64,000 nt of DNA from an uncultured Bacteroidales bacterium (GTDB taxonomy: Bacteria > Bacteroidota > Bacteroidia > Bacteroidales > Paludibacteraceae): positions 1-64,000 of the forward strand of contig CAKVEC010000003.1 in NCBI GenBank assembly GCA_934728255.1, written 5' to 3'. Every line of letters begins with the position of its first letter. Within the stretch, counting starts at the first letter, position 1. Positions 35,171-42,737 of this stretch are shown here, one piece after another. The position numbers and the translations under genes were made by a program. A model generated the notes under the pieces. That model saw nothing but the letters and a program-made list of their open reading frames with translations. It had not been told where the DNA came from and did not search any database.

Positions 35171-35271
35171 TGGCGTTTTTGGGTAAGTGGGGTGATATGC
35201 CCCGCCCGAATGATATAAAACGAATAAATAAAACTACTGATATATAACGACTTAATACGTATTCGGATAAG

Positions 35272-36459
35272 ATGAAAATCAAATTCTTTACTCTTACAAC
35301 CATCGCTCTGCTTTCTACCGCGTTGGTTTCCGCACAAGAAGTGAATAAGGCAACCGTGGAGAGTCAGGCCAAGGCCGCACAGGCTGCGGCAGCCGACCTC
35401 AAGAAGGTGGATACCGGTGAGAAAGCGTGGAAATTCTCGGGCGTAGTGGGGCTTAATGCCGCTGCTACAGGGCTCTGGAACTGGGCTGCCGGTGGTAACA
35501 ACAATGTTAATGCCGTGGCTTCCACCAAACTGCGTCTCCTCTACCACGAGAACAATATGGCTTGGGATACCAACCTTGATTTGGAGTATGGTATGTCGTG
35601 GATTGACCAGGATTATGATAAGTTCCAGAAATCGAGCGACCGTATCAATTTTACTACCAAGTTCGGTTGGGAGTTCGAGAAATCGTGGTATCTGACTATT
35701 CTGGGTGGCTTCCAGAGCCAGTTCGATCTCGGTCGTAACTACAACGGTACGGACGACTTCGACCCGATTATCTCCAAGTTCCTGGCTCCTTCTTACACCG
35801 ACATCTCGGTCGGTATTGACTGGAAACCCAATGACATCTTCTCGGTTTATCTGTCTCCTGTGGCAGGTCGTCTGACCACCGCCTACGTGAGCAAGCACCT
35901 GAACGAGAAATATGCGGAGAACTATCCGCTTGTAGAAGGGGAGGATATTACCGGTTTGGAATATGCTTTGAAAGACAAGTATTCGGTTTGGAAATACACT
36001 ACCGATGAGCAGACCGGTGAGGTGCTGAAAAACTACCACAGCAATATCCGTTGCGAGTTGGGCTTGTCGCTCAAGGGGGCGATCAACTACACCTACAAAG
36101 ACCTCAAGATTATGACCACCCTTGGTCTCTATACCCCGTATGCATGGGACAAGACCAAGATCTACACCGATGGCGACGGCAAGATGTATGCCGACCTGGG
36201 TAACGGCAAGGATTTCTCGGGTATGGAGTTTACGGGCTACCGCGACAACAACCGCCGCTTTGGTAACTTTGATGTGGACTGGGATGTGGCTATATCGTAC
36301 CAGTTTCTGAAGTGCCTGCAGGTGTCTCTGACCACCTCGATGAAGTACTACAACGGTGTGAAGATTGAGAAGTTCGACAAGAACGGCAATTCTCTCGGTA
36401 TGGCAGAGCGTGTCCAGTTCAAAGGCATCCTGGGTATCGGTATCGGTTACTCGTTCTGA
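35272..36459 (+). CDS. DUF3078 outer-membrane beta-barrel protein
   Basis: A 395-residue exported protein. After the signal peptide (about 1-21) there is a helical, Ala/Gln-rich stretch (about 22-45) and then a series of amphipathic strands: GVVGLNAAATGLWNWAAGGNN, LRLLYHENNMAWDTNLDLEYGMSW, and so on. It ends in GIGIGYSF with a terminal Phe, as expected for a barrel inserted by BAM. These features match the Bacteroidota DUF3078 family, whose function is unknown. Its stop codon is followed at once by a 98-bp array of 7-bp units (36459-36556). Confidence 0.85.
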   Translation: MKIKFFTLTTIALLSTALVSAQEVNKATVESQAKAAQAAAADLKKVDTGEKAWKFSGVVGLNAAATGLWNWAAGGNNNVNAVASTKLRLLYHENNMAWDTNLDLEYGMSWIDQDYDKFQKSSDRINFTTKFGWEFEKSWYLTILGGFQSQFDLGRNYNGTDDFDPIISKFLAPSYTDISVGIDWKPNDIFSVYLSPVAGRLTTAYVSKHLNEKYAENYPLVEGEDITGLEYALKDKYSVWKYTTDEQTGEVLKNYHSNIRCELGLSLKGAINYTYKDLKIMTTLGLYTPYAWDKTKIYTDGDGKMYADLGNGKDFSGMEFTGYRDNNRRFGNFDVDWDVAISYQFLKCLQVSLTTSMKYYNGVKIEKFDKNGNSLGMAERVQFKGILGIGIGYSF

Positions 36460-36556
36460 CAATGCACAATGCGTAATGCATAATGCACAATGCGTAATGC
36501 ATAATGCACAATGCGTAATGCATAATGCGTAATGCATAATGCGTAATGCGTAATGC
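36459..36556 (+). repeat. 7-bp tandem array, fourteen units
   Basis: Units of the form (AC/GT/AT)AATGC repeat with exact 7-base spacing from the stop codon of the DUF3078 gene. Similar units appear inside trmN6, at the 3' end of the permease gene and at the end of coaBC. Confidence 0.9.
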
Positions 36557-36596
36557 GGTGCATATTAATTATTAATTGTTAATTGTTCATTGAACT

Positions 36597-36875
36597 TTGG
36601 ATTCCTTGGATTCGTTGGAGCAGAACCTGCAGCAGTTGTTGGAGCGCTATGCGGCGTTGCAACAGGAGAATGCGGTGCTCCGGGTGAAGAACGATGGACT
36701 GAAACAGGATTTGATAGAGAGCCATGCCGAACTGAACGACCTGCGCAATGAGTGCCGCACCCTGCGGCTGGCTAATAGTATGCTCGGTTCGCAGGAGACC
36801 CGCACGGAAGCGTATGGCAGACTCACACAGATGATCCGGCAGGTGGACAAAGCCATAGAACTAATTAAGAATTAA
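36597..36875 (+). CDS. Small coiled-coil protein upstream of zapA (ZapB-like in shape)
   Basis: A 92-residue, highly charged protein with heptad-like Leu spacing over its whole length (SLEQNLQQLLERYAALQQEN...). No ATG is in frame; the likely start is TTG at 36597, with TTG also at 36606 and 36615. It has no signal or membrane part. The gene lies 59 bases before zapA and is oriented the same way, a position kept in Bacteroidota. By shape and place it may be a division-associated coiled coil like ZapB, but sequence alone does not prove it. Its last codons (LIKN) come from the 7-bp AATTAAG/AATTAAC array that follows. Confidence 0.6.
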   Translation: MDSLDSLEQNLQQLLERYAALQQENAVLRVKNDGLKQDLIESHAELNDLRNECRTLRLANSMLGSQETRTEAYGRLTQMIRQVDKAIELIKN

Positions 36876-36904
36876 CAATTAAGAATTAACAATTAAGAAT
36901 TAAA
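36863..36904 (+). repeat. 7-bp tandem array, six units, overlapping the stop codon
   Basis: AATTAAG and AATTAAC alternate at exact 7-base spacing from 36863. The stop codon of the coiled-coil gene (36873-36875) lies inside the second unit. Confidence 0.85.
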
Positions 36905-36934
36905 ATGCTTGGTGCGGTACCATTGAGGTAAAAG

Positions 36935-37246
36935 ATGTCCGACAAACAACATATCACCTTGCGGATAGCAGCGCATACGCTGGCTTTGGATATTCCTCGT
37001 GAACAGGAACAGTCCTACCGTGAGGCGGGCGATTTTCTCAACCAGCGCTATATGCTCTATGCACAGCGTATGCCCAAAGCGTCAGAGGCGCAACTATGGC
37101 TCTATGTGGCACTCGAGGCGGCACTCAACTGGAAAAGCGATGCACATGCCAAGAGTCTCGAACCCGTAGATAAGAAACTGACGGAGTTGAATACGCTGCT
37201 GCAAAAAGTTCTGGCGAACGACGGACAGCAGGGGGAAACGAAATGA
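36935..37246 (+). CDS. zapA: Cell division protein ZapA
   Basis: A 103-residue protein beginning MSDKQHITLRIAAHTLALDIP, the beta-hairpin head of ZapA, followed by a helix with EQEQSYREAGDFLNQRY and a long C-terminal coiled coil (about 60-98). ZapA binds and bundles FtsZ at the division ring. It lies between the coiled-coil gene and rny (31-base gap), the normal Bacteroidota order. No 6S RNA-sized gap exists here. Confidence 0.85.
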   Translation: MSDKQHITLRIAAHTLALDIPREQEQSYREAGDFLNQRYMLYAQRMPKASEAQLWLYVALEAALNWKSDAHAKSLEPVDKKLTELNTLLQKVLANDGQQGETK

Positions 37247-37277
37247 TTCAAATAATAAACCATAAAAACAATAATAT

Positions 37278-38822
37278 ATGATGTTACTCGAAATTAGTGC
37301 AGTACTCTATATCTTAATCGCCGTGGGCTGTGCCCTCGTGGGAGCAGGTATATGCTATGTGATTTTCCGCTACAGCAGTGCCAGCCTCCTCAGAAAGGCG
37401 GAAGCAGAAGCGGAGGTACTGAAAAAGAACAAGATTACAGAGGCAAAAGAGAAATCTATTGAACTCAAGTTAAAGTACGACAATGAAGTTCGTGAGCAGG
37501 AAAAGAAACAGCAGCAGCGCGAGCAACGCCTGCAGCAGCGCGAGCAGCAACTCAACCAGCGTCAGGGCGACATCCAGCGTGCGCAGAACGAGGTGAACCA
37601 GAAGACGCAGCAACTCGAACAGCAGCAGAAAGCCATCGAGTTCAAGTCGCAGGAGATTGAGCGTATGCACCACCAGGCGGAGCAGCAACTGGAGCAACTG
37701 AGCGGTATCTCGGCGGAGGAAGCCAAGAAACAACTCATCGAGGCACTCAAAGACGAAGCCAAGACGGCGGCTATGTCGTATGTCAATGAGATTATGGACG
37801 ATGCACGCCTTACTGCCAACAAGGAAGCCAAGAAAATCATTATCCAGACTATCCAGCGTGTGTCGAGCGAGACCGCTGCCGAGAACACGGTTTCGGTGTT
37901 TCATATTGATAACGACGAGGTCAAAGGCCGTATCATCGGGCGTGAGGGACGCAATATCCGTGCCCTCGAGGCCGCTACGGGTGTGGAAATCATTGTGGAC
38001 GACACGCCTGAAGCCATCACTCTTTCGGCATTCGACCCTGTACGCCGTGAGATTGCCCGCCTGAGTCTCCACCAGTTGGTGCAGGACGGACGTATCCACC
38101 CTGCACGTATCGAAGAGGTGGTAGCCAAGGTTACCAAGCAGGTGGAGGACGAGATTATCGAGACGGGTAAGCGTACCACTATCGACCTCGGTATCCACGG
38201 TCTGCACCCCGAACTGGTGCGCTTGGTGGGTAAGATGAAATACCGTTCCAGTTATGGTCAGAACCTGCTCCAGCACGCGCGTGAGACGGCCAACCTCTGT
38301 GCTGCTATGGCGAGCGAACTCGGTCTGAATGTCAAGGCGGCACGCCGTGCCGGTCTGCTCCATGACATAGGCAAGGTGGCGGATGAGGATGTCGAACTGC
38401 CGCACGCTGAGTTGGGTATGAAACTCTGTGAGAAATACGGCGAGAAACCCGATATCTGCAATGCTGTAGGCGCCCACCACGACGAGTGTGAGATGAAGAC
38501 GCTTATCGCGCCTATCGTCCAAGCCTGCGATGCTATCTCCGGTGCACGACCGGGTGCCCGCCGTGAGATTGTGGAGAGTTACGTCAAGCGTCTCAACGAC
38601 CTTGAGAACATGGCGATGTCCTTCCCCGGGGTTATCAAGACTTATGCTTTGCAAGCCGGTCGCGAACTGCGTGTCATCGTTGGTGCGGACAAGATCAGCG
38701 ACAAGGATACCGAACTCCTGTCCTTTGACCTTGCTAAGCGTATCCAGGACGAGATGACCTACCCCGGTCAGGTCAAGGTAACGGTTATCCGCGAAACCCG
38801 CGCTATCAACTACGCCAAGTAA
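37278..38822 (+). CDS. rny: Ribonuclease Y
   Basis: A 514-residue membrane-anchored endoribonuclease that starts mRNA decay. One N-terminal helix (about 9-29) is followed by a long Gln/Glu/Arg-rich coiled coil (about 40-165), a KH RNA-binding domain with GRIIGREGRNIRALE (about 216-230), and the HD phosphohydrolase domain: HARETANLCAAMASELG, then LLHDIGKVADED (about 357-368) with the catalytic His-Asp. It ends in the usual RETRAINYAK. Length is standard. A terminator follows at 38842-38880. Confidence 0.96.
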   Translation: MMLLEISAVLYILIAVGCALVGAGICYVIFRYSSASLLRKAEAEAEVLKKNKITEAKEKSIELKLKYDNEVREQEKKQQQREQRLQQREQQLNQRQGDIQRAQNEVNQKTQQLEQQQKAIEFKSQEIERMHHQAEQQLEQLSGISAEEAKKQLIEALKDEAKTAAMSYVNEIMDDARLTANKEAKKIIIQTIQRVSSETAAENTVSVFHIDNDEVKGRIIGREGRNIRALEAATGVEIIVDDTPEAITLSAFDPVRREIARLSLHQLVQDGRIHPARIEEVVAKVTKQVEDEIIETGKRTTIDLGIHGLHPELVRLVGKMKYRSSYGQNLLQHARETANLCAAMASELGLNVKAARRAGLLHDIGKVADEDVELPHAELGMKLCEKYGEKPDICNAVGAHHDECEMKTLIAPIVQACDAISGARPGARREIVESYVKRLNDLENMAMSFPGVIKTYALQAGRELRVIVGADKISDKDTELLSFDLAKRIQDEMTYPGQVKVTVIRETRAINYAK

Positions 38823-38841
38823 ACCTCTTGCGGATTGTACA

Positions 38842-38880
38842 ACAAATCCCCGCCTGCCATCGGTGCAAGCGGGGATTTGT
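38842..38880. terminator. Bidirectional terminator between rny and trmN6
   Basis: CAAATCCCCGC pairs exactly with GCGGGGATTTG around a 15-base loop. It lies between the convergent ends of rny and trmN6 and could serve both strands. Confidence 0.85.
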
Positions 38881-38881
38881 G

Positions 38882-39610
38882 TTATAGGTAGAAGTCTTTT
38901 GTCAGAGCTGCATATTCCTCGCTTCGTGGTGCGGTGGCGGATTCTATATGGAATATCTGTGGAGCGGGTGGCATCTGCGGTGGAGTGGGGGAGAATTCTA
39001 TCAGGATACGCTTTGCGGGCTTGCCGGGTTTGCTGTGTACGCGGGTCAGACGGCAGCAATACAGCCCGTTCTCTTTGGCAATACGGAGCACATCGCTCTC
39101 CGCTTCGGCGGGCAGGATAAAAGCAGCGATACCCCTCGGAGCAAGCCGTTGCGTTGTACAGCGGAGCAGATCGGCATACGTGAGCGAGTCGGTATGCCGT
39201 GCCAGTTCCCGTCCTTTGTCGGGGTTCTTCAGGCTGTTTTGGAAATAGGGTGGGTTGCTGACAATCAGGTCGTAATGCTTGTTCGGTTGCCAATCCTGCA
39301 ATGCTGCCAAGTGTGCGTTCAGTCGCTCTGCCCACGGACTTTCGGCAAAATTATACTGTGCCTGCTCCACAGCCTGCGGTTCTATGTCAATGGCATCAAT
39401 CTGTGCCGTGGGGAACCGCTGTGCCAGCATCAGAGCCACCAGCCCGCTTCCCGTTCCGATGTCTAATATATTGCATTGCGCATTACGCATTGCGCATTGT
39501 GCATTGCGCATTGCCCACGCCCCAAGCAGCACCCCGTCGGTGCCTACTTTCATCGCACAGCGGTCGTGCCACACGGTGAACTGCTTGAAACGGAAAAACG
39601 GAGAAGACAC
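38882..39610 (-). CDS. trmN6: tRNA1(Val) adenine-N6 methyltransferase TrmN6, carrying an in-frame repeat insertion
   Basis: A 242-residue SAM-dependent methyltransferase. It begins FRFKQFTVWHDRCAMKVGTDGVLLGAWA, typical of the family. The SAM loop NILDIGTGSG is at about 47-56 and the catalytic NPPYF at about 118-122, with the RELARH segment after it. Homologues have a short variable linker between GAWA and ILDIG. Here that linker reads MRNAQCAMRNAQC (residues 34-46), encoded by 7-bp repeat units (39473-39511) of the same type as the intergenic arrays. The insertion lies in a loop before the SAM site, so activity may be kept. The enzyme modifies A37 of tRNA-Val. Confidence 0.9.
   Translation of the reverse strand: MSSPFFRFKQFTVWHDRCAMKVGTDGVLLGAWAMRNAQCAMRNAQCNILDIGTGSGLVALMLAQRFPTAQIDAIDIEPQAVEQAQYNFAESPWAERLNAHLAALQDWQPNKHYDLIVSNPPYFQNSLKNPDKGRELARHTDSLTYADLLRCTTQRLAPRGIAAFILPAEAESDVLRIAKENGLYCCRLTRVHSKPGKPAKRILIEFSPTPPQMPPAPQIFHIESATAPRSEEYAALTKDFYL
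39473..39511 (-). repeat. 7-bp repeat array inside trmN6
   Basis: On the minus strand, units of (GT/AC)AATGC-type sequence encode two near-identical peptides MRNAQC in frame with the enzyme. Confidence 0.85.
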
Positions 39611-39614
39611 TGAT

Positions 39615-39677
39615 AATTAACAATTAACAATTAACAATTAACAATTAATAATTAATAATTAATAATTAATAATTAAC
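39615..39677 (+). repeat. 7-bp tandem array, nine units, covering the permease stop codon
   Basis: AATTAAC (four units), AATTAAT (four units) and AATTAAC are in exact 7-base register, and are followed by GCATTGT units at 39680-39705. The 3' end of the permease gene lies inside these arrays. Confidence 0.9.
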
Positions 39678-40378
39678 ATGCATTGTGCATTGTGCATTGC
39701 ATTGTGTTCGTGTTCGGTGTAGGAATGGATGCCGAGATAGACGCTCAGTGCAATAAACAGCCCTGCGCAGATATATCGGAACCATTTCTCGAACACGCCC
39801 AACTTATGCGTTAGGCTGCCGATACTCACTGCACTGTAACTGATCGCCCACGCTATCAGCATAATAGGAAGCCCCGTACCCAATCCGAAAACCACCAGCA
39901 TCAACCACGACACACTCACCGGCATGGCTACCGCCAAATCAATCATCGTAATGAAATAGATCAGCCGATGCGGGCAGAACGCCACGGCAAAGAACACTCC
40001 CAACAGGAACGACCACAACCAACTCGATTTGCTGTCGGCGTTTTGCAGCCATTTGCTCACTCCGTGGTCGTGCTCGTGATGGTGTCCGCTCAGGAGCAAT
40101 ACCACGCCGCACAGCAGCATAAACACCGCCAGTACGGGTTCGCCGTACTGCTCTATTATCCTTTGGATACCGTCGGTTTGTGCGCCCAGAAGAAACGGAA
40201 TACCCAATACTATATAGGTGCACAGTTTGCCCGATACAAACATCACACCATTGACAAGCACCTTGTGTTTGTCGCTGATCTCCTTGTCGATATACCCGAT
40301 GGCAGTAATGCTAGTGAATAGGGTGCAAGGGTCTAATATGGTAAGTAGCCCCAATACGAAGGCTGTTAGAAACTGCAT
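39659..40378 (-). CDS. DsbD/CcdA-type membrane permease (ArsG-like or sulfite-exporter-like)
   Basis: A 239-residue integral membrane protein from the ATG at 40378 (MQFLTAFVLGL). About six helices are present. The first carries LTILDPCTLFTSITAIGYI and a later one FAVAFCPHRLIYF; each has a Cys next to Pro, the arrangement of the CcdA/DsbD membrane domain that passes electrons, and of the ArsG-type permeases. A His-rich segment (GHHHEHDHG) joins two helices, which hints at a metal. The last 14 residues (NAMHNAQCMLIINY) are encoded by 7-bp repeat arrays, not conserved sequence. Substrate unknown. It is divergent from the histidine kinase and shares a symmetrical promoter region with it. Confidence 0.65.
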   Translation of the reverse strand: MQFLTAFVLGLLTILDPCTLFTSITAIGYIDKEISDKHKVLVNGVMFVSGKLCTYIVLGIPFLLGAQTDGIQRIIEQYGEPVLAVFMLLCGVVLLLSGHHHEHDHGVSKWLQNADSKSSWLWSFLLGVFFAVAFCPHRLIYFITMIDLAVAMPVSVSWLMLVVFGLGTGLPIMLIAWAISYSAVSIGSLTHKLGVFEKWFRYICAGLFIALSVYLGIHSYTEHEHNAMHNAQCMLIINY

Positions 40379-40424
40379 AGTATATATAATGTACGCGCCT
40401 GTATATGGCACGATTTTCGCATTT

Positions 40425-40464
40425 GGTTTGCAAAGTTACGACAATTTTCGTATCTTTGCAAACC
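40425..40464. promoter_or_regulatory. Overlapping divergent promoters within an 11-bp palindrome
   Basis: Plus strand: TTTG 40427-40430, gap 20, TATCTTTG 40451-40458. Minus strand: TTTG 40462-40459, gap 20, TAACTTTG 40438-40431. The ends GGTTTGCAAAG (40425-40435) and CTTTGCAAACC (40454-40464) are exact inverted copies. The -33 box of each promoter overlaps the -7 box of the other, so the two directions probably compete. Confidence 0.8.
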
Positions 40465-40467
40465 GAA

Positions 40468-42651
40468 ATGAAAAAACTGCGTCAAATACTCCTTTTTCTC
40501 TGTCTTTCGCTGACTGCAGCGGGGCTTTCTTCTTGCGGTGGTTTTGACCGTGACGGCAAGCGTCTGCAAAAGACCTTGCTCCGCCAGGAAGCCTTTGCCG
40601 AGAGCCGCACTGCTGCGCTGGCGCAGTGTCTGCAGCATAATGCCAGTTTCGATTCTGTACGGATTATTACGCAGGATTCCCACGATGTCCTGTTCTATAT
40701 CTTTGACAAGCGCAATCTTGTCTATTGGTCTGCCAACTGGCTTGCCACTGACGAAGTCGTGCTTGTCGGCTACGACCGCTGGTGGTATTCGCGTTTTCGC
40801 AATGCGCATGCCATAGCACGCTGGACCAAAGCGGGCGAATACAATATTCTGACGGTTATTCCTGTCAAGTATGCCTATCCCGTAGGCGGTTCGCAGTTCC
40901 AAAATAAGTTTATCCCGCCTTTTCGTGGCGATGCTGACTACGACATCTCCCGATACCACTCCGCCAATGGTATGGAGATGCAGTCTGCCGGCGGCAGTTT
41001 TCTCTTTACCCTTGTGCCCGAGCAACGCGAGGCAGCGGCTGAGTTGTCCAAAACGACTATTGATGAGTCGTTTACGTTCCGCCAACTTTCTTCCATAGAG
41101 AATTCCGATACCCGTCATTCCGCGCGTGTACGTGTCTGGTTTATTATCTCTATGGTGCTGATGGGGGCGTTGCTACTTCTGGGTATCTTGGTTTTGATAC
41201 GCTACCGCGGTTTCCGCAATATGTCGCTCCGCATGCGTTTTGTCTATGTCATCATCGCCTGTATCCTTGCCAGTTATGTCTATGTCTTTACGCTCTCTAT
41301 CCGCTATGTGCGCTCCAACTATGAGCAACGTCAGCAAGAGACCCTGACGTCCAAGTGTAAGTATGTGCAATCCTATCTCCAGAGTCTGTACTATTGGGAT
41401 ATGTCGCTTACGCAGGCGAATACCGCGGGACTTAATGTGGATCTCCGCGACCTGAGTTTCTCGGCTGGGGCGGATATCCATGTCTATGATAATCAGGGTA
41501 CTCTGGTCGGTTCATCCACTCCGGGTCTCTTTACCAATGGTTTGCTCTCTACGCGTATCTCGCCCGCACCGTTCTTCTCCTTGCAGGATACGCTTGTGCA
41601 GTATGAGCAGATAGGCGATATGCGCTATCTGTGTGCCTATGCCCCCTTCTACAATGGTTCGTATGTGCAGATCGGTTATATTAGCGTACCGAGTTTTGTG
41701 TCCGAGATTGAGAAAGCCCAAGAGGTGGACAACCTCCTCGCACGCCTCCTTCCGCCCTATATAGTTGTGTTGCTGATGGCGTTTCTGGCTGCTTATCTGG
41801 CTGCACGTAGTATGACCGCCCCATTGAGTATGCTGACCGACAAGATGCGCCATTTTCGTATCGGTAACCCCGACAACCATATCGATTATCGCTACCACGA
41901 TGAGGTGGGGGAATTAGTGGAGCGCTACAACGCTATGGTGGATCAGATGGAGGAGTCGGCGGCGCGGCTTGCCAAGGCGGAGCGCGAGGGCGCATGGCGT
42001 ACGATGGCGCGCCAGATTGCCCACGAGATCAAAAACCCGCTCACTCCGATGAAACTGACTATCCAGCAACTCCGGCGCCTCAAAGATACCGACCGGTTCG
42101 ATGCCTATTTTGACAAAGCCACGCCTATGCTTATTGAGCAGATTGACAACCTCTCGCGTATCGCTACATCGTTTTCCACCTTTGCCAAGCAACCCGAGGT
42201 GTCCACTTCCGAGGTCGATATTGCGCAGAAACTGACCAACGTCATCACGCTCATCCGCAACAACCCTGCTGGGGTGCCTGTCCGCTATATCGGTCCCGAC
42301 CATGGCGTGCCGGTATGGGCGGATGCCGAACAGATCTCGCAGGTATTCACCAATATCCTGCGCAATGCCCTGCAGGCAATGGAGGGGCAGGAGAAAGCGG
42401 ATATTATAGTTATCCTCAAGGATGCCCCCGAGCCGGACCGGGTGGTTATCTCTTTCTCCGACAACGGACCCGGTATCCCCGAGGACATTCGCGAGCGGAT
42501 TTTTATGCCCAATTTTACAACAAAGAACACGGGGATGGGGCTCGGATTGGCTATCTCGAAGAATATAGTAGAGGGGTCGGGCGGAAAAATATGTTTTCAA
42601 ACATCTGAAAAAGGCACCACTTTCTTTGTCTATCTGCGAAAAAAGCAGTAA
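40468..42651 (+). CDS. NtrY-like membrane sensor histidine kinase
   Basis: A 727-residue sensor kinase from the ATG at 40468, chosen because the promoter's expected start is near 40465; the leader is therefore almost absent. The N-terminus MKKLRQILLFLCLSLTAAGLSSCGG resembles a signal with a lipobox. Extracytoplasmic segments and three further helices follow (near 211-235, 248-270 and 430-448). HAMP follows the last helix (about 449-500). The H-box is AHEIKNPLTPMKLT, with H519 as the phosphorylated residue. The ATPase has NILRNALQAM, FSDNGPGIPEDI and GMGLGLAISKNIVEGSGG. No response regulator gene is adjacent, so it is an orphan kinase in this window; its stimulus is unknown. Confidence 0.9.
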   Translation: MKKLRQILLFLCLSLTAAGLSSCGGFDRDGKRLQKTLLRQEAFAESRTAALAQCLQHNASFDSVRIITQDSHDVLFYIFDKRNLVYWSANWLATDEVVLVGYDRWWYSRFRNAHAIARWTKAGEYNILTVIPVKYAYPVGGSQFQNKFIPPFRGDADYDISRYHSANGMEMQSAGGSFLFTLVPEQREAAAELSKTTIDESFTFRQLSSIENSDTRHSARVRVWFIISMVLMGALLLLGILVLIRYRGFRNMSLRMRFVYVIIACILASYVYVFTLSIRYVRSNYEQRQQETLTSKCKYVQSYLQSLYYWDMSLTQANTAGLNVDLRDLSFSAGADIHVYDNQGTLVGSSTPGLFTNGLLSTRISPAPFFSLQDTLVQYEQIGDMRYLCAYAPFYNGSYVQIGYISVPSFVSEIEKAQEVDNLLARLLPPYIVVLLMAFLAAYLAARSMTAPLSMLTDKMRHFRIGNPDNHIDYRYHDEVGELVERYNAMVDQMEESAARLAKAEREGAWRTMARQIAHEIKNPLTPMKLTIQQLRRLKDTDRFDAYFDKATPMLIEQIDNLSRIATSFSTFAKQPEVSTSEVDIAQKLTNVITLIRNNPAGVPVRYIGPDHGVPVWADAEQISQVFTNILRNALQAMEGQEKADIIVILKDAPEPDRVVISFSDNGPGIPEDIRERIFMPNFTTKNTGMGLGLAISKNIVEGSGGKICFQTSEKGTTFFVYLRKKQ

Positions 42652-42656
42652 TTTTG
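42626..42656 (+). promoter_or_regulatory. gdhA promoter
   Basis: TTTG at 42626-42629 and TAATTTTG at 42649-42656 are 19 bases apart. The -7 box overlaps the stop codon of the kinase gene. Expected transcription start is near 42663. Confidence 0.7.
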
Positions 42657-42675
42657 CCCGCAGAAAATAATATCT

Positions 42676-42711
42676 ATTGGACTAATTAGTCCCATTAGAC
42701 CAATTAGCCTA
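42676..42711 (+). repeat. 9-bp tandem array, four units, in the gdhA leader
   Basis: ATTGGACTA, ATTAGTCCC, ATTAGACCA and ATTAGCCTA lie in exact 9-base register between the predicted start of transcription and the gdhA ATG. They resemble the 9-bp array at 23110-23172. Confidence 0.8.
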
Positions 42712-42737
42712 AAAACAACTCCTTAAATATAATTGCG

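Noticed and set aside
35077..36537. 486-codon minus-strand frame whose start is a run of CITHCAL peptides
   Set aside because: The peptide run is just the 7-bp array read as protein, and the rest is antisense to the DUF3078 gene.
36459..36556. Possible CRISPR array
   Set aside because: Units are 7 bases with no spacers; the same applies to the 8-, 9- and 11-bp arrays. No cas gene is present.
37246..37278. 6S RNA gene between zapA and rny
   Set aside because: The gap is 31 bases, too short.
37470..39335. 621-codon minus-strand frame across rny and part of trmN6
   Set aside because: Opposite-strand shadow of rny; rny has TM, coiled coil, KH and HD parts in order.
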